This document shows, one piece after another, positions 1 through 13,000 of a DNA stretch of 64,000 bases. How positions within the stretch are numbered: the stretch's first letter is position 1; every line of letters starts with the position of its first letter. This DNA comes from Prinia subflava. Taxonomy: Eukaryota; Chordata; Aves; Passeriformes; Cisticolidae. Both the position numbers and the translations under genes were made by a program. Where the stretch lies: contig NC_086247.1 in the NCBI RefSeq assembly GCF_021018805.1, positions 142,658,102 to 142,722,101 of the forward strand, read 5' to 3'. The notes under the pieces are model-generated. The model did no database searches. It saw nothing but the letters and a program-made list of their open reading frames with translations, and was not told where the DNA came from.

Positions 1-3000
1 CTCAAACTCCTCATCAGTTAAACAGATGGTTAAAGGAGACATTAAGGAGGAAGGACAAGCTATGGAACTTCTGTGCAGTTTGGGGTGTTTTCCTCTATTT
101 ACACAGTTTTAATTTGCTGAAGTCATCAGTTAGCAGTCACTAATTTAGTAAAGAGGCTCTCCTGAGTATTCTTGTGTGTCTAATTTACAGTATGTGTTTT
201 AGTGAAAAATTTAGGGATGAAATGAGTTATTAATTGACACACACTCTGACATTTAGATTAATAAAATGCATTTTCCAAGCAAGCACATTCCTTTAATGCC
301 CACTGATGGCTTTATGGAATGGAGATACTGCATTGCTCCTGTGTTTCTGTTAAATTACACAAACCATCATTTCAAGTAATGATGTTTACTTATTTTGGTT
401 TCTTGCTTTTTGGATATTTGGTGTTCCTGGTATATGTCAAAAAAGAAATTTTATGAGATGGCTTTTTTATATTCACTTTGCATTCATTTTGATGCTTTGA
501 AGCTTCACAAATACATTTCAAGTGTCAAAGGTTTTAAGATATGCCATAGTGGTCCTGCTGGTCTTAAAACAGACAGCTAGATATTTTGCAGCCAGAGGAC
601 AGAAGACCACTGGAATACTCAGATTCCAAAAATCAGACTATACTGACAAAAATGTGCCTTGGAGATATTTACTGGTTTTTACTAGAACAAAACTAAAAAT
701 ACACAGCATCCTGGTGAGGAAACCTAACAAATACTGACAAGGCTTGGCCTTGTCTGAAGGAAAAACATGTAGCGATTCATTTCTGCAGGAAACCCTTCTC
801 TGTGCTTTAACAGCATTTGGACACTAATAAGATTGAACATCCCCTTCTTGTGTGGAGAACTGCTCAGTAAAAAAGAAGTTTTGATTTTCCTTTCTTGCAA
901 AAATGTTAGAATGGTTTAAAATCTGAAATATAGTTTAAAAACCAATCTTTTCCTGAATGTTACATGGTTTTGAAAGGGGCAGAGGAAGAATGTCAAGAAG
1001 GAACATTTGTAATTTTGGGTTTGCTAGTAGAAGAAATACCATTTTTTCACATAGTCAAATTTTTATCTAACTTGCCTGAGGATGGAGTGACCCACCATCA
1101 TTTATTTTCTTTCCAGACTATTAAAAAGTACAATAGATACAAAATCATGATTGCAAGCTATGCACATCTGTTAAATTAACTAAAGAAAACACAAACGTAG
1201 CAGGGTTGAAAGTGTCTATAACAACAGTGTGTTGCCTGAGGCTCAATGAGTCTGTGTGAACAAAACTGCAGTATTGACCTCCCAGAGTTTTAATGTCTTT
1301 TACTTCACCCTTGAACTGAATAAAGGCTCTTAATCACTCGTGGGAGGCTCTTTTGGCTCCCAACAAAAGTCTGTTTTGCTATTTTTCTTCATCTTTGTTC
1401 TAAATGCATATTTAAAAATAATTTTAAAAAATATAAACCCTCCAGTTAATCTTAGAAAGTTGAAAATTATTAAAGACATTGCAGTGAATACTGCTTGAAA
1501 ACAATGTCTTTATTGTCTGTTATGAACAAGAATTGTAACAGTAGCTGCTTATTTTTAAGGTGGTATTTTGGAGTTCTCCTTGAGACTTTTTAGAGATTCA
1601 GGTCAAGAACAGGGCTCCCTGTGATATCTTATGGCTTGGATTCATACAGTCTCAAAGATTTTCTGCAGATACTTTATACATTATGAATCCTTTGATCAAC
1701 TGAGAAAACAAGAAAAAAAGTGTTTGTTTGAAGTCACAGTTGCCCAAGACAGTTAATTAGAATGGGAATGTGCAGAGATGAGTGGAAGTGAGTATTTACC
1801 ATCATTTTCCATTGTGTAGTTGAGAGCTGAGCTGAAGAAATTTAAAAATGTTTGTAGTAGTAGAATTAACCTGAAATGCAGATATGTTAGAAGCAGAATA
1901 CACAATGGAATGTTCATTTGCTTAATTTGTGCAAATGTAAGTTCTCTTTGTTCTTTCACTTATTTGTTTAAAATAACTTATTCTTGTTTTAAAGGTTTAT
2001 GGACAGGGGTGTTTTGCAAAAGATGCTTTCCAGTATTTCAAGTGGTAAAACTATTGACTAGGAAAATTAGAAGAAGAAAGATTGAATGTGAAGAAAATTC
2101 GGTTTTCTGAAAAGCTGTGTAACAAAATGAAAACTCGACCTTGTTTAGCTGTATTTCATTGCTCTATCCAAATTCTTAGATTTGCTTTGCATGAAGATGT
2201 AACATCATAGAAACTGAATTGAACAAATTACATGGCCAAAGAAAGATGAACTGTAAAAACTAGAACAGTTTAACAGGTCTCATTTGAATTATACTGTTGA
2301 GAAAAAAACCAACCTTGTAATGTCTTGTTTTTTTCATGTGCCTTTCATGTTAAGTCCACAACAATGGAGATGTCTTAAATGTTTTATGATCCTGTCCATG
2401 AATTCTGACTTTTACATATGAAAATGGGAAAACCTGCATCCTTTTTGCTTCAGCTTCTGTTATGGAACAAGATTATAATGAGTAATCCCAGAGATTTAGT
2501 CCTGAAAAAGAATTATTCCTTTGAATTACTATTACACCTGCTGATACCAATCTGGACACTGAGTGACAGATGCTGAAAAGGCTCTTTGTCTTCAGAAACT
2601 TAAAATGTGGATTTTGACCAGATACAAAAGGAAGAAGTAAATCAAGGAGGAAATTGAAAAGCAAGTATCAGAGAAGTAAGTAAATCACCTTACAAGGTAT
2701 ATGTGTCACATTTTGCAATTTACTTAACTATAAGCATATTAAAGATGTTCTTTTTGCATTTTTTTTTTATTAAGGAAAGGATACCATACTGTACATGGCA
2801 AAAATTTTTTCATGAATTCTACTGATCCATGGAGTACTAATCATATTTTTGTTGCTGATTTTTGTTGATTCTTAATTCCATTTTGGTGCTATTGTTGTTA
2901 TTATTGTTAACATTATTATCTATTTTATAGTGCATTTAAATTTAGCAATGTGTTGGCATCTAGGCAGTACCTGAAAAACATGGTGTTCATTCTTGGCTTT

Positions 3001-6000
3001 TTGTTGGCTCAAGATGAGAAGCTGATCCATCTCAGTAATGGGATAGTAAATGCCAACTTCTATTTCTCTCTCTAGCTTTCAGATATTTAGCCCTCTGTGA
3101 GCTAAATCTGTGCTGCTTTTAAGCAATTCAGTCTTCCAAAAGAATCTGTGGCTTTCTGAAGTTCAGCAAAATCTTAGAAAATATTTATTCTATTGAAGTA
3201 AAAATGTACAGAAATCTGATGTTCTTTCTAAACCATGTAGTCAATCTCACTTTTGAGGAAGAATAAACAACATTAAAAACTCTTTTAGCGTGTTTAGCAG
3301 TTTATTCATAAAGAAAAAATAATAAATCTACTTCCACCCACAAAGTAAAGCAAGCAAATATAATGCAGTTTCCAGTGCTTGCTACTGGAGACCTGTGTCT
3401 AAGAATGTTTCATCTTGTTAATGTATATGGTATTTTAATTGTTCAGAAGAAATGAAGGGGAACAAGTTACCAAAAGAGATGTCTCTTTCTTCGCTCCTCT
3501 AATTTTTCAGCAGCTTTATATATAATTACTGATTGTTGATGCAGTGATTACTGTGAAACAAAAGAAGCTTGATTGCTGTACTATTATACTTTGAATGAGG
3601 GGGAAATAATTTGCCATGATTAAATTTAGTAATAAATATTTAATGGATTATTCTGTCCTAACATATTTAAACAATACACCATGCAGGGGGTGGTAAGCAT
3701 TAACAGAGCAATTTCAAACTTTATGTAATTTTTTTTATTTAATTGGACATCAGTCTCATATAATAAATTTCTTAATAAACGTGTCTCCTTGTACTCCAGC
3801 TCATATATTATGATTCATGGATTTTCAGTCTCAGTGTTTATTTTATTTTATCATCCTGTGGTCTGTGAGTTGTTCTCTGCATTTATAGAAAGCCAAAGAA
3901 ATTCCCTTAATTTTAAATGTAACTGCTTTCTTTATTATCTTGCAAATAGTGCATCTCTGAAGGAAAGATTTTCATATAAAGCAGAAAAAATCATTACTAA
4001 ATAATTAGTTTAAAATGCACCTTAACCATTCATTTGTCTCTCTGATTTTGCATAAAGCAGAAAATTTAAGTATTGTGTTATGGCATTTTTGATTTGGATT
4101 ATTAATGTTTAGAGCAGTAGGCAGGGCCAAGTTTTGGATTTTTTGTAATGCACAGGAAGATGTGGCTTTTCATCTACCAATCCAAGACTGACCCAAATTA
4201 AAAATGACCTGCCTAGAGCAGGAAGCATGAAGTAAATTGCATTTATGGCCTCCTGCTCCTATCAGGCCTCTGTATGAAGGAAAACGTGGGGTTGCCTTCA
4301 CTTACTCATGCTCAAAAGTGTTCTCTACACTCAGAATAGAGACCAAGACCAGCACTGCTTTTCCATTTAGAAAATGATGAAATTATTCTTTCTATTTGCA
4401 GTGATCTCGTTCAATAAATTAGGAGGCAGAGATTTAGATTTGTTTCCGTGACAGTTTACATGGCTCCAAGTCAGTGTTTCCCTGGAACAGTTTTAGCCAT
4501 CAGGCTGAGAAAGTTCCTGCACATCTCTAGTTGCCTTCAGGCCCTCAGGTACAAAGGAGTGAAAGATCCATTGTGCTGTAAAAAGCAGAAAACCAGTTTG
4601 GGTCTGCAATGCAGTTCTGAGGGCTCTACCTCAGGAGTGTGTTTGAGCTGCCTTGGGCTGCAAGGGAATTGAAGCTCTGGTGGAAGCTTGATTATTTCTG
4701 AATGTTGGCATCATGGTCATCAAAATTTCATTGGACATTAACTTTTGATGGACAGTCTGTCTTAGAAATAATATTATTTTTAAAATATTGTGCTTGTGAT
4801 TCTGAAATTTCTAGCATACACTAACTAATACAACCTCTTCAATTTACTATGGTCTAACTTGAAAACTGGTAATCTTTCTCACCCAAGTATGAGTTTCTGA
4901 ATAAATGTTACCTTCAGTGTTAGAGGGACACCCAGAAGCTGAAATAATCATCTCAAAGGCAAAAATGTCCCTGCATTTCCTCCTTTTTTTCTGGAAAGTG
5001 AGAAAGGAAGAAACAAGCTCAATTTTTCTTATCCCCCCTGTATGAAAAACTCATCATGTCTTCTGCTACAAAGCTTCCTATCCAAAACTCTCTGAGTTTA
5101 TGTGCAGTGACAGTAAGAAGTTTGTTGATTCCCATAATTTGAAATCTTAATACCATCAAAATCAAATCCTTACATGTATACATGATTTTGAGTGGTAATA
5201 TTTTAATGCAGATTGAGTAAACTGAAAGGTAAGAGGTAAAAAGAGGTAAAAAGAAACACTTGTGTTTCATTTTACTTGGAAATTTATAATATTTAAGGCT
5301 GATGTATTTTACATTTTCAGCACTGGTAATATTTCCTAAATAAGTTTATTTTTTTTGTAAATAAGCTTCTTAAAAGTAGAAAAAAACCCGTAGCTTACTT
5401 TGGGAAAGATGTCACTATGCAGATCCACTTTCCTTTTTCGTTCTGCTTAAGGTGATTTTCTGTAAAATTATTTTTACAAGTTCTTATGCTGAAATAAGTA
5501 GAACATGGAATATATTTTCTGCATTTCTTGACCTTTATGCCTCACAGAGATTGCAGTCTGCTTGATATTTAAAATAATGTCTTGACACCAACTACACCAT
5601 TATTTCCAATGAGGTAAGGCAGTAGCATCAGCACTGTTTATTTTATTTCTGTCCTTTCAGCAGCAGAGTTCAGCTGGTTACCAGTGACCTGTGCTGTTCT
5701 GTATTCATGCCAGCTGAACAGCTAAAACTCAAATCCTTCTCGTTAGCTTGTCTTTACATTTCAGTGTTTAAAATTGGCACCTAAACACAATTCTGTAGGT
5801 TCTATGGGAAGCAGCTTCAGATAAATAAATATTTTGGACTGGATGAAGCAATTATCTTGGGAAGTTATCATTGTTATTTACTCAGAACAGAGTCCTTCAC
5901 ATTTTATTGTTAATCTACTGTAAGAGTCTAACAAAGTATGTAAAGTAGTGGCATCTTGTTGTAAATATTACTTATGTAACAAAAGGTTCCTGCTTAACAA

Positions 6001-7437
6001 TTTAATCAACCTGTTTTCACTGTTCTTGTATACGTGCTCCTTAGCTAGAACATGTGCTTCTAAACTAGCAAGTTGGATTTTGTTTAGACACTGGAACCTT
6101 GAAAGGAGACAAACTCATAGAAATAAAGAGGATAAATTCACAATGACAGCAATGTAGATCAACATATATGATATTTGACATTCATGGGAAAGATCCATGG
6201 GAAAGGAGAGTTTTGAAAAGGCCATAAGTCATTTCCATGAATTTAAAATGTTCTCTTCTATAGTCTGCTAAAAATGCAAACTTTTATTCTTCTCTATTAT
6301 AAATTATGTTGTGTTTTTTTATGTCAATGTCAAACTGCAGAAACTCAAATGTATCGTATTGTTAAATCCCTATATACATATATGATATACCAAATATTAC
6401 TAAGAATTTAGAAAGTCTAATTGCATTAAATGTGAATTTATTTCAATATCATGTTTTAAAGATATATATGTAGTCAAGTTTTGACACATCTTCAAAAATA
6501 TCAAATAAATAAGGCAATTTGTGAAACCAATGATTTTGAAGCCTTTGCAGTTTCTCTAAGTTTTAAATCACTTCAAACTAAGAGTCAAACTAACATAAAA
6601 ATTTTCCCCAAATTAATTCTAAAATTCATTATAGAAGAATCATTTATCTCCAAAATTTTTAGATTTCAAGCTAATCTTTTTTTCTTTTTAATATTTAGGG
6701 TTCTACATTGTCAATACCAATGCATTTCCTGTTGCATAGTGCTAAAATTACTAATGTGATTAGTTTTTCCAATTTTAGTGTTGTGATTCAAGTTCAGAAG
6801 TAACTTCTAATCTGTTAGTTTAGTAAATAGCACAATATGAGGCATCTTCTATTTATGTAGAGATGATAGGCAATGAAAGATGGCCTCCCAGCTCAGTAAG
6901 ATTTCTTTGCTAAGCTTAGAGAATTAGCTGTCTTGGTTTGCTCATCCTAATGTTTTCTGTGTGATCCACAGAAATAATATCTGCTGTTTAGATGGGTTTA
7001 AAATGTTAAGAGGACAACACACGGAACTTCTTATTTATTTAAGGGTTTAAATAACACTGCTCTTTACCAATGCAGCTCTGCTTACTGTACTGTTGGTCAT
7101 ATTGGCTAGGGACCAGTCAACCAAACCCAGGAGCTCAGGACCATTTTAAAAGCTTCCACATGTCATGCCTGGCCTCCAGCTGGTGTTCCAGGAGAACCTT
7201 TCATGTCTGACATTTCCACGTGAGCATTCGGTATTGTCTAAGGAATCACCCTTTGTTTTATTAATAACTATAATGAGACCTGACATATCTATCACACGTG
7301 GGAATCCACATGTAGACGGCTGCATGCAAGTGTGCTGAATCACATCTTCAATACCTTTCAGATATGCAAATGGAAAATGCTGAAATCAATTTGTTTTCTA
7401 TGTCCACACTCGAAAAGGCAAGAAGTATTGCTGGTAT
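1..7437. other. Single-copy AT-rich non-coding DNA
   Basis: No gene, RNA gene or recognisable transposon was found. All open frames are under 100 codons, rich in codons expected from T-rich DNA, and carry no recognisable protein motif. Minor features are a 10 bp tandem duplication at 5231-5250 and a 10 bp direct repeat (catgggaaag) at 6183-6192 and 6196-6205. The stretch could be intergenic or intronic. Old, strongly diverged repeats could be present that cannot be recognised by eye. Confidence 0.7.
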
Positions 7438-7665
7438 TAAAATTGCAGCAAGCCAAATTCACATTTAGACAAGAAGAAATACTCCTGACCAAATGGATAG
7501 TTAATAACTGGAATAGATTTCATGAGAATTTTAAGGAGTCTGCCTCCTTGGAAACTTTCAAGAACAGGTGAGACAAACATGTCAGGAATGGGAGACAAAA
7601 GCTAATCTAGCCTTTACAGCAGATTTAGATGAGATGATTCCTTCAGAAGGTGATGATTCATGGGA
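7438..7665 (+). mobile_element. Old CR1-like LINE 3' fragment
   Basis: The stretch follows the order of the CR1 3' terminal region: a segment resembling 'ttagacaagaagaaatact', then 'aactggaatagatt' (CR1: actggaacagattgcc), then 'gagtctgcctccttggaaactttcaagaacagg' in part (CR1: tggagtctccttctctggagatattcaag), then 'gagatgattccttcag' (CR1: gagatgatctcctgag). It lacks a clear octamer tail and is much more diverged than the other CR1 pieces in the window, so it is probably an ancient insertion. Borders are approximate. It has no coding capacity. Confidence 0.65.
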
Positions 7666-8869
7666 TAGATGGCATACATACTGATTCAAATAGAAATGTA
7701 TTTCTAACAATGATTTTATCTCCTCTTTTTATTCATTTGCTTGTCCCTGGTGACCTAAAATTGATTTCTTCTACCTCCACATTTCTACCTCTACATGAGA
7801 TGTATGTTCTATACCATATCTCTGTTCCTCTGTTTCATTTGTTAGAGTAACCTGCCATGCCACATGGCTATCAAATGTAATTGCCTGAAAGTTAATTGTC
7901 TATAGTATGCAGCCATCAGTAATCAATCAATTGTGCTATTGTTATAGCTGTGTCTCAAAAACATTGTTTAAAAATCTTTGAAAAACAATAAAGCTTTAAA
8001 AGGAATAAGGAGTGTGCACTACTCCAAATGCAGCTTTTTTGGCAAATCTGTATGCAAAAGTTGTTTAAAAACATGTTTTAGAATTGACATGTCAGGGTGG
8101 CATGGACAGCTTTCTTTCATCTAATTGAAAACATTATCTAAAATAGTTCCATCATTCTCAATTCCAATGTGTTAAAAACACACTTTCACTTAAAAACTGT
8201 GTAAAATAGTGAGTGGATGGATTCACATTCTCTCTCAAGTCTGCTGCCCCTGACCAAGAGCAAACAGCTGGAAGCAGACTTGGCTGGTGGTAGTGCATGG
8301 TAAGACAACATGCACTGCAACACTAGGAGCTCAGATAGACCAGATCTACTTTATCTCTCATAAATTCTGCCTTATCATCAGGCCAAATTCCAAAAAAAAA
8401 TGGGGATATAACCTGGTCTGTGGAACTTTGTCGGGTGTTTCCAAGGCAAAATTGACACTTGAGTGATCTCTGAGCAGGGCTCAAAAGTTTCTGAAGACAA
8501 ACCCAAACACATTTAATTCATATATTCTTGAAAATAAGTAAATGTGGTCTTATTACACCTGACTGTCTGCAAAAATATTGAATATAATTTTCTGATGTGA
8601 AAGGATTTAAAAATTTTTCCAAGTCTAAGAGATTATTATACACTTTGATTGAGTCCAGCTATTAAATACATGCCATATCAAACTCTTCTGTAGTTATCAT
8701 AGAAAATATTTTTCCACATTGATACTTTAATATTAACACAGTGTAAACTATGGAATAATTTAAAATACATTTATATATAGTACAAGGCTAGATAATACCA
8801 GTAATACTCCATCTCTGTATTACAAGAGAGGAAGGGCTCATGGTCTTCATCAATATCAGTATAAACTAT
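7666..8869. other. Single-copy non-coding DNA
   Basis: Nothing recognisable was found in this interval between two CR1 pieces. A slightly GC-richer patch lies at 8240-8340, but no motif or long open frame supports a gene. Confidence 0.6.
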
Positions 8870-10026
8870 TTACAGCAAGTAGTGAAGCTGTTGGCCAATG
8901 TCACTGGAAACTATTTATGATTGGCTTTGAAAGGTCATGGAAACTGTGGAGAGCTCCCAAAGGCTGGAATAAAACAGATGTTCCACCTGTGTTGAAGAAG
9001 AGTGAGAAGGAAGACAGGGAAACTACAGGTTTGTCAGCACCATGATATTGGGGATGGTGGTGGAATGAATAATTTTGAATACAATTCCAAAATATATTAC
9101 AGGGAAGTAATGATTAGGAGTAGTCAGAATAATTTCACAAAGGGGAAATCACACCTCACTATTGTTTGGGCTTGATGATCTTAGAGGTTTTTCCCAATTA
9201 AAAAAAAAAATTAAAAATCTATGATTCTATGACAAACCTTAACATTTTCTTCAAGAAAAAGACTGGCTTGGTGCATAAAGGAATAACAGTGAATATTGTT
9301 TGTTTGACTTCAGTAAGGCTTTCAACACTGCCTCCAATAATATCTTTATTGACAAACTAATGAAGTGCAGAATTGGCAAATAAACATTGGAGTGGATTGA
9401 AAAACACCTAAACAGCTGGTCCAGAGGGTGGACCAGAGGCGTGAAGCCTACCTGGATGCCAGGCTCTAGTGCAATATTCCAAGGTCAATACTGGGGGCCA
9501 ACACTGCTTTACATCTCCATTAATTCCTTGGATGATGAAGGTGAGTGAATCTTCAACAGGTTTGCAGGCCATGCCAAAGGGGATAGAATGGGTGATACAC
9601 CAGAGAATTGTGCTGCCATTCAGAGGGACGTTGCCAGGCTCTAGAAATGGGCTGAGATGAATCTAATTAGGTTAAGCAAAGGAAAATAAAAAAGTCCTTT
9701 TTACCCTGGGAAGAATAACCCCATGCAGCAGGATAGGCTGTGGGCTGACTGGTTAGAAAACAACTTTACAGAAAGCAACTTTACAGAAAACAACTTGTGA
9801 TTCCTGTTGGACAATAAAAACATTAAAAAAGCTTCTTGCTGTGGGTGTGGTCAAATCTTTGAATGGGGTACCCAGAGAGGTGATGAAGTCTCAAGCCTTG
9901 GAGACATTCAAAACCAACAAGGTATTGGTTCAGGTGCTTTAGGTGGTACTGCTCTGAGCAGAGGCTTGGGCAGGATGACTTCTAGAGATGCCCTCCAAGC
10001 ACAACTATTCTGTGATTCTGTGAAAT
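8870..10026 (+). mobile_element. CR1 LINE, 5'-truncated, decayed ORF2 plus 3' end
   Basis: CR1 non-LTR retrotransposon copy in plus orientation, covering the reverse-transcriptase part of ORF2 and reaching the 3' end. Visible landmarks in order: the segment before RT with 'gacagggaaactacagg' (9014-9030); the RT motif FDFSKAFNT at 9303-9329, where CR1 normally has LDFSKAFDT; an 'LGPTLLYISIN' block near 9490-9525; and FAGHAK at 9561-9578 where functional CR1 has FADDTK, so the catalytic aspartates are lost. Frameshifts and stops separate these blocks. The 3' region follows at about 9840-10000 ('ggtacccagagaggtgatg', 'gagacattcaa'), ending with 'ctattctgtgattctgtga'. A second CR1 tail interrupts the copy at 9163-9232, and a short tandem duplication (caactttacagaaa) lies near 9762-9795. 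The element is inactive. The left border is approximate because similarity fades gradually. Confidence 0.9.
9163..9232 (+). mobile_element. CR1 3' tail nested inside older CR1
   Basis: The segment has the characteristic last bases of CR1: 'gggcttgatgatcttagagg', a T/C-rich stretch, an A-rich expansion, and the octamer tail 'atgattctatga'. It interrupts the ORF2-like sequence of the surrounding copy. Before it lies the 'caaaggggaaatcacacct' block; after it lies 'agactggcttggtgcataaa', the usual continuation of the host CR1. It is therefore a separate, later, severely 5'-truncated insertion. No clear target duplication was seen, which is usual for CR1. Confidence 0.75.
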
Positions 10027-13000
10027 AGCACAAAGCAGTGAATGAGTGATACTTAAATAAGTGTTGTAAGGTAAGACACAGTAAAAAGAAACATGAAATT
10101 ATCACCTTGACAGCTAATAATTTTGGTTTATATGCCAACAGTCATGTAATGCAAGGGTTTGGTTTTGTCTACTTTATTCAAAGAATTTGACACTAAAATA
10201 GAACTTTTGGAGTACTTTCTTCACTTTAAAGTATACAACTGTAAAGCAGGGTAGAGATGGAACAGTGAAGATTCTTGTTCACAAAGACAGACAAAATATT
10301 TTAGTCTCTAACATTCCTTGGTAGTGAACACAGTGTTGATTCTCCTATTCAGAGAAAGCTTTTTAAATATAATGCCTGGTAGTGAACTTCTGACCTCTAA
10401 ACTTCAGCATTCAGAATAAGGTGTCCAAGTTCACTTCAGCAATGCCATCCTTTTCAGAGAGTCTCTGGAGAATTGCCATGGTAACCCAGGAATAATTGTG
10501 TGAATACAACCTTTGATGAATTCCTCACAGATGTTTCAAGGGCACTGAGGCATGGATGGTACTGGTGATCTCACCAAATGCAGAATCCATCACTGCTTGC
10601 ACACATGAGCTGTGAGAGAACCCCAGTATCATCTAGGATGTCACAAGAGTCAGTCCTTCCTTTTTGGTAGGCTCATTCTGGAGCTGCATTATGGGGCTTC
10701 ATAAAATTAACTGCATCTGGAAAAATCTCATTCAATTGTCTTATTTTGTACTGGGAGAATGAATATTAAATGACTACACACAATATATTGAAAACTTCCA
10801 CATGTAACATAAGGACATAGGAATGTTTTTTGCTTTCTGTGCTAAATGAGAGAATTATGAAGCCAGAAGCATTTATTCAAAGTTTAGAGAAGAGAACTGT
10901 AATGATAATTGAGCAGACAAGTCTGTTCAGTGACTTCCGTATATGGAGGGAAAAAAAGGTCCATTTATTTAATACTTTCAGCCTGGGAAGGTCTGAGAAA
11001 ATAAATTTAGTCTGTTATGAATAGTAAAACTGAACTGTAAAAAAAAAGTGGTTTTTGAAAGAAAATCTGTTGATTGAATTTTATTCGTCTGTACAAAGAA
11101 AGGTAATCTGGAACTGCTGATTAATTAGGACCAGGGATTAGGTGTTCAACACTAATCGTTACATAGGGAGATTTTCTGTATTTTATCCATGTCCCATTGC
11201 AGTCCGTGGCTGTCCCTCCTTCTGGTTTAGGGAGGGTGCTCAATTGTTTGAGTCCTTACAAATAGGCTGCCATTATTTTAATTTCTGTGAGTCTTTCCTA
11301 TTTGTCCAGTCATTCTTCTACTGTGCATTGATAAAATATAGCTAACTTTTCCTTCCCCCATGCCATAAAACGTATGTGCTTTATATGTTGGAAAATATAT
11401 ACAGATAATCCTTTCTAAATGAGACCAGGACTCTAAAGCAGTTGTCATGATTATGATTTTTGACATGTATAGGCCATTGTCTATGTCAAGGTTCATCAAT
11501 CTGGATTGTTTTGATAGAACACTTTATTTTGGCATTGTTCATAATTTACAATGTCATTGGTCTTTAATCAATAGATCTACCTTCATACAAGTATTTATGA
11601 AGGAATGCATTCAGAAAATTAAGAAAGTTCAAAGTTAAGAAGGTTCTTTATGGTCTCAGAGCAGTCATATATATGCTGTAGTTATCTATTCCACTATTAC
11701 TGTGTTATTCATTATATGAAAGTAATATATTTTATTATATTGTCTTTGTAAATATTTGTGAAATGACTGATTTTTTTTTCTTATTTGCAAGTGAATACAA
11801 AAAACATAGGCTTTCATAGAAAAAAAAAATCTTTGCATAGAACAAGTAAAGATAAAACTCTTCCAAGTATTTTTTATTGTTTTAGGACAGCAGTAGTATA
11901 CACGGCATATCCACTTGTAGTGTTATATTCTATCAGCCATTCTTTGATGAGAACACTGTTTTACCAGGTATGCATTTCCTGGAAATCACTGTCAAATATA
12001 GAGGAAAATGCTATTTCTGGAAAACACAAAGTAGTTTCTGTAAAGGCTTTGCTTCTGCAAACATAGAATGTATGTCTTTGCTTATAATTATTTTTTTTTC
12101 TTTTCTCAGCAAAGTCTCTTTCATCTGTTATCCTCCAGTGTCCATTGTTCAAAGTAACTAAAAAGTAAAGCAAGATTTATGCTATATGACCACTGTTGAG
12201 GAGTATTTTATGTTTTTCCACAAGAGTTACTTTTAGTGCTCAGTTTCTTCAAGAAGAATAGTTTGCAATAGGCTACTCACATAGGCACAGTGCTGCAGGA
12301 TGGCAGCTTTAGTCTGCTAATCTTTTCCTGATCCTTTATATCCTATTACTAGTATTTACAGAAAAAAATAAAAATACAGACATGTAAAAGTAGTAGTCCT
12401 TTCTTTTTTTTAAAGCCACTTACACTTTACACTTTAAAAAATTGTAAATAGCTTTATTTCCTGTTAATGGAGTAATTTATATAGTACCTACTATCTACAT
12501 TGACAGCACTTTTTATCCACTAGCAAATGTGAGGCATTTACTGAATCAATTACTTGAGTTATGAAGAGGAGCACAAAGCCTCATTGCCACTCCATTCTTC
12601 TCAATAACAAAGGAGAAAACACATTAAAAACTAGCATTGATGGGTTGTTGTGAGATTCAGTCAATGAGCACTCCCAGAGTTGAAATTAAAAGGCAGTTAG
12701 GAGAAAATTGTTTTCTCTGGTCATCAGTCACAATGTGAAAGGCCTTTTTCACAATGATTAATTAAAAGCTGAAAAAAGACTGAGCTTTAATAAAGTGTCT
12801 GGATGGCTTTTTGGTAGCATCATGAGTTAATGGACAGTGGCTTGCCTTGACTAAGTGTTATTGCTCTAGTCCATAATTTCATCTTGAAAATGGGCAAAGG
12901 AGTGAATCTTCCTCTTAGTAATTGAGTATTGATTTGAAAATAAATGGCACTGAAACTCCCACTGAACTGTCAGGATATATTCTGGACAGCACTGACAAGA

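Noticed and set aside
9469..10028. Two plus-strand open frames of 63 and 73 codons
   Set aside because: They lie inside the decayed CR1 copy and are fragments of its remains.
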